The notes beneath the pieces were generated by a model. It was not told the origin of the DNA, did no database searches, and was given only the letters and a program-made list of their open reading frames with translations. From positions 1 to 6,740 of the forward strand of contig JANJXE010000257.1 in the NCBI GenBank assembly GCA_024709185.1: a stretch of DNA of 6,740 bases, in the 5' to 3' direction. This document shows, one piece after another, positions 6,387-6,740 of this stretch. The first letter of the stretch is position 1. The number at the start of each line of letters is the position of its first letter. This DNA comes from Paludibacter sp. Its GTDB lineage: Bacteria; Bacteroidota; Bacteroidia; Bacteroidales; Paludibacteraceae. The position numbers and the translations under genes were made by a program.

Positions 6387-6740
6387 ATGTCAGAAAAAAA
6401 AATGAATTTATTGGCCGATTTTCCAGCGGTAAGCGCTCAGGAATGGATGGATAAAGTCACGGCCGATTTAAAAGGAGCTGATTTTAACAAGCGGCTGGTT
6501 TGGAAAACCAACGAAGGCTTTAACGTAATGCCTTTTTACCGTGCTGAGGACATTGAAAAGTACCCGACAACCGATGTGAAACCGGGTGGATTTCCGTATG
6601 TTCGTGGAACAAAGGCGAACAACGAATGGTTTGTACGTCAGAACATTGTTGTAACAGATGTAAAAGAGGCCAACAAAAAAGCCCTGGACATTCTGAATAA
6701 AGGCGTCAACTCGCTGGGATTCAAAGTGGATAAAAAAGCC
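6387..6740 (+). CDS. mutA: Methylmalonyl-CoA mutase small subunit (5' part, cut by window edge)
   Basis: An open frame of 118 codons from ATG 6387 to the window end with no stop. Residues 12-57 (FPAVSAQEWMDKVTADLKGADFNKRLVWKT, then NEGFNVMPFYRAED) and the GGFPYVRGT motif (68-75) are characteristic of the N-terminal part of methylmalonyl-CoA mutase. The opening matches the small-subunit form found in Bacteroidota. MutA pairs with the B12-binding MutB, usually encoded next, to interconvert succinyl-CoA and methylmalonyl-CoA on the route to propionate or in propionate use. The small subunit itself is non-catalytic in characterised two-subunit enzymes. About 500 residues and mutB lie beyond the window. 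A run of nine As (6394-6402) spans codons 3-5, and a second in-frame ATG follows at codon 6. A promoter match about 35 bp upstream supports ATG 6387. Confidence 0.92.
   Translation, partial: MSEKKMNLLADFPAVSAQEWMDKVTADLKGADFNKRLVWKTNEGFNVMPFYRAEDIEKYPTTDVKPGGFPYVRGTKANNEWFVRQNIVVTDVKEANKKALDILNKGVNSLGFKVDKKA

Noticed and set aside
1..6740. Mobile elements, CRISPR arrays, tRNA/rRNA genes, or a novel defence-type system
   Set aside because: No transposase, phage or toxin/antitoxin-like gene, no spaced direct repeats and no tRNA-like fold was seen. Nearly all of the window is taken up by five housekeeping genes with normal-looking composition.

Overview
The window reads as ordinary chromosomal housekeeping DNA from a member of the Bacteroidota, probably the Bacteroidales/Marinilabiliales side. 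Three signs point there. Rho carries a very long low-complexity insert between its N-terminal and RNA-binding domains. Start codons lack Shine-Dalgarno sequences and sit behind A/T-rich leaders. Several upstream regions carry the Bacteroidota promoter form TTTG / 19-21 nt / TAnnTTTG. The protein sequences of FabG, ClpB and MutA also look like those of this phylum. The exact genus cannot be told from the window.

Layout, left to right. Bases 1-661 (minus strand) hold the first 220 codons of a nucleoside:H+ symporter-type MFS permease, cut by the window edge. A 226-bp gap (662-887) holds back-to-back promoters, the one for rho being a perfect consensus match, and a leader of about 145 nt in front of rho. 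rho (888-2996) encodes a 702-residue transcription terminator. After 100 bp comes fabG (3097-3843), the fatty-acid synthesis ketoreductase, followed by a good hairpin terminator (about 3870-3910). clpB (3974-6124, minus strand) converges on fabG and encodes a AAA+ disaggregase that lacks the usual N-terminal Clp_N domain. A 262-bp divergent gap (6125-6386) holds two near-perfect palindromes and candidate promoters. The last 354 bases are the start of mutA, the small subunit of methylmalonyl-CoA mutase.

The genes do not form one pathway: they cover transcription termination, lipid synthesis, proteostasis, nucleoside uptake and succinate/propionate metabolism. rho and fabG could be co-transcribed, since no clear promoter was found between them. 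clpB and mutA are divergent and share a control region. I see no mobile element, CRISPR array, tRNA or rRNA, and no sign of an undescribed multi-gene system. The points most worth a second look are the N-domain-less ClpB, the block-charged and Q/N-rich disordered insert of Rho, the palindrome overlapping the proposed clpB promoter, and the rho leader with a 10-codon ORF overlapping the rho start.
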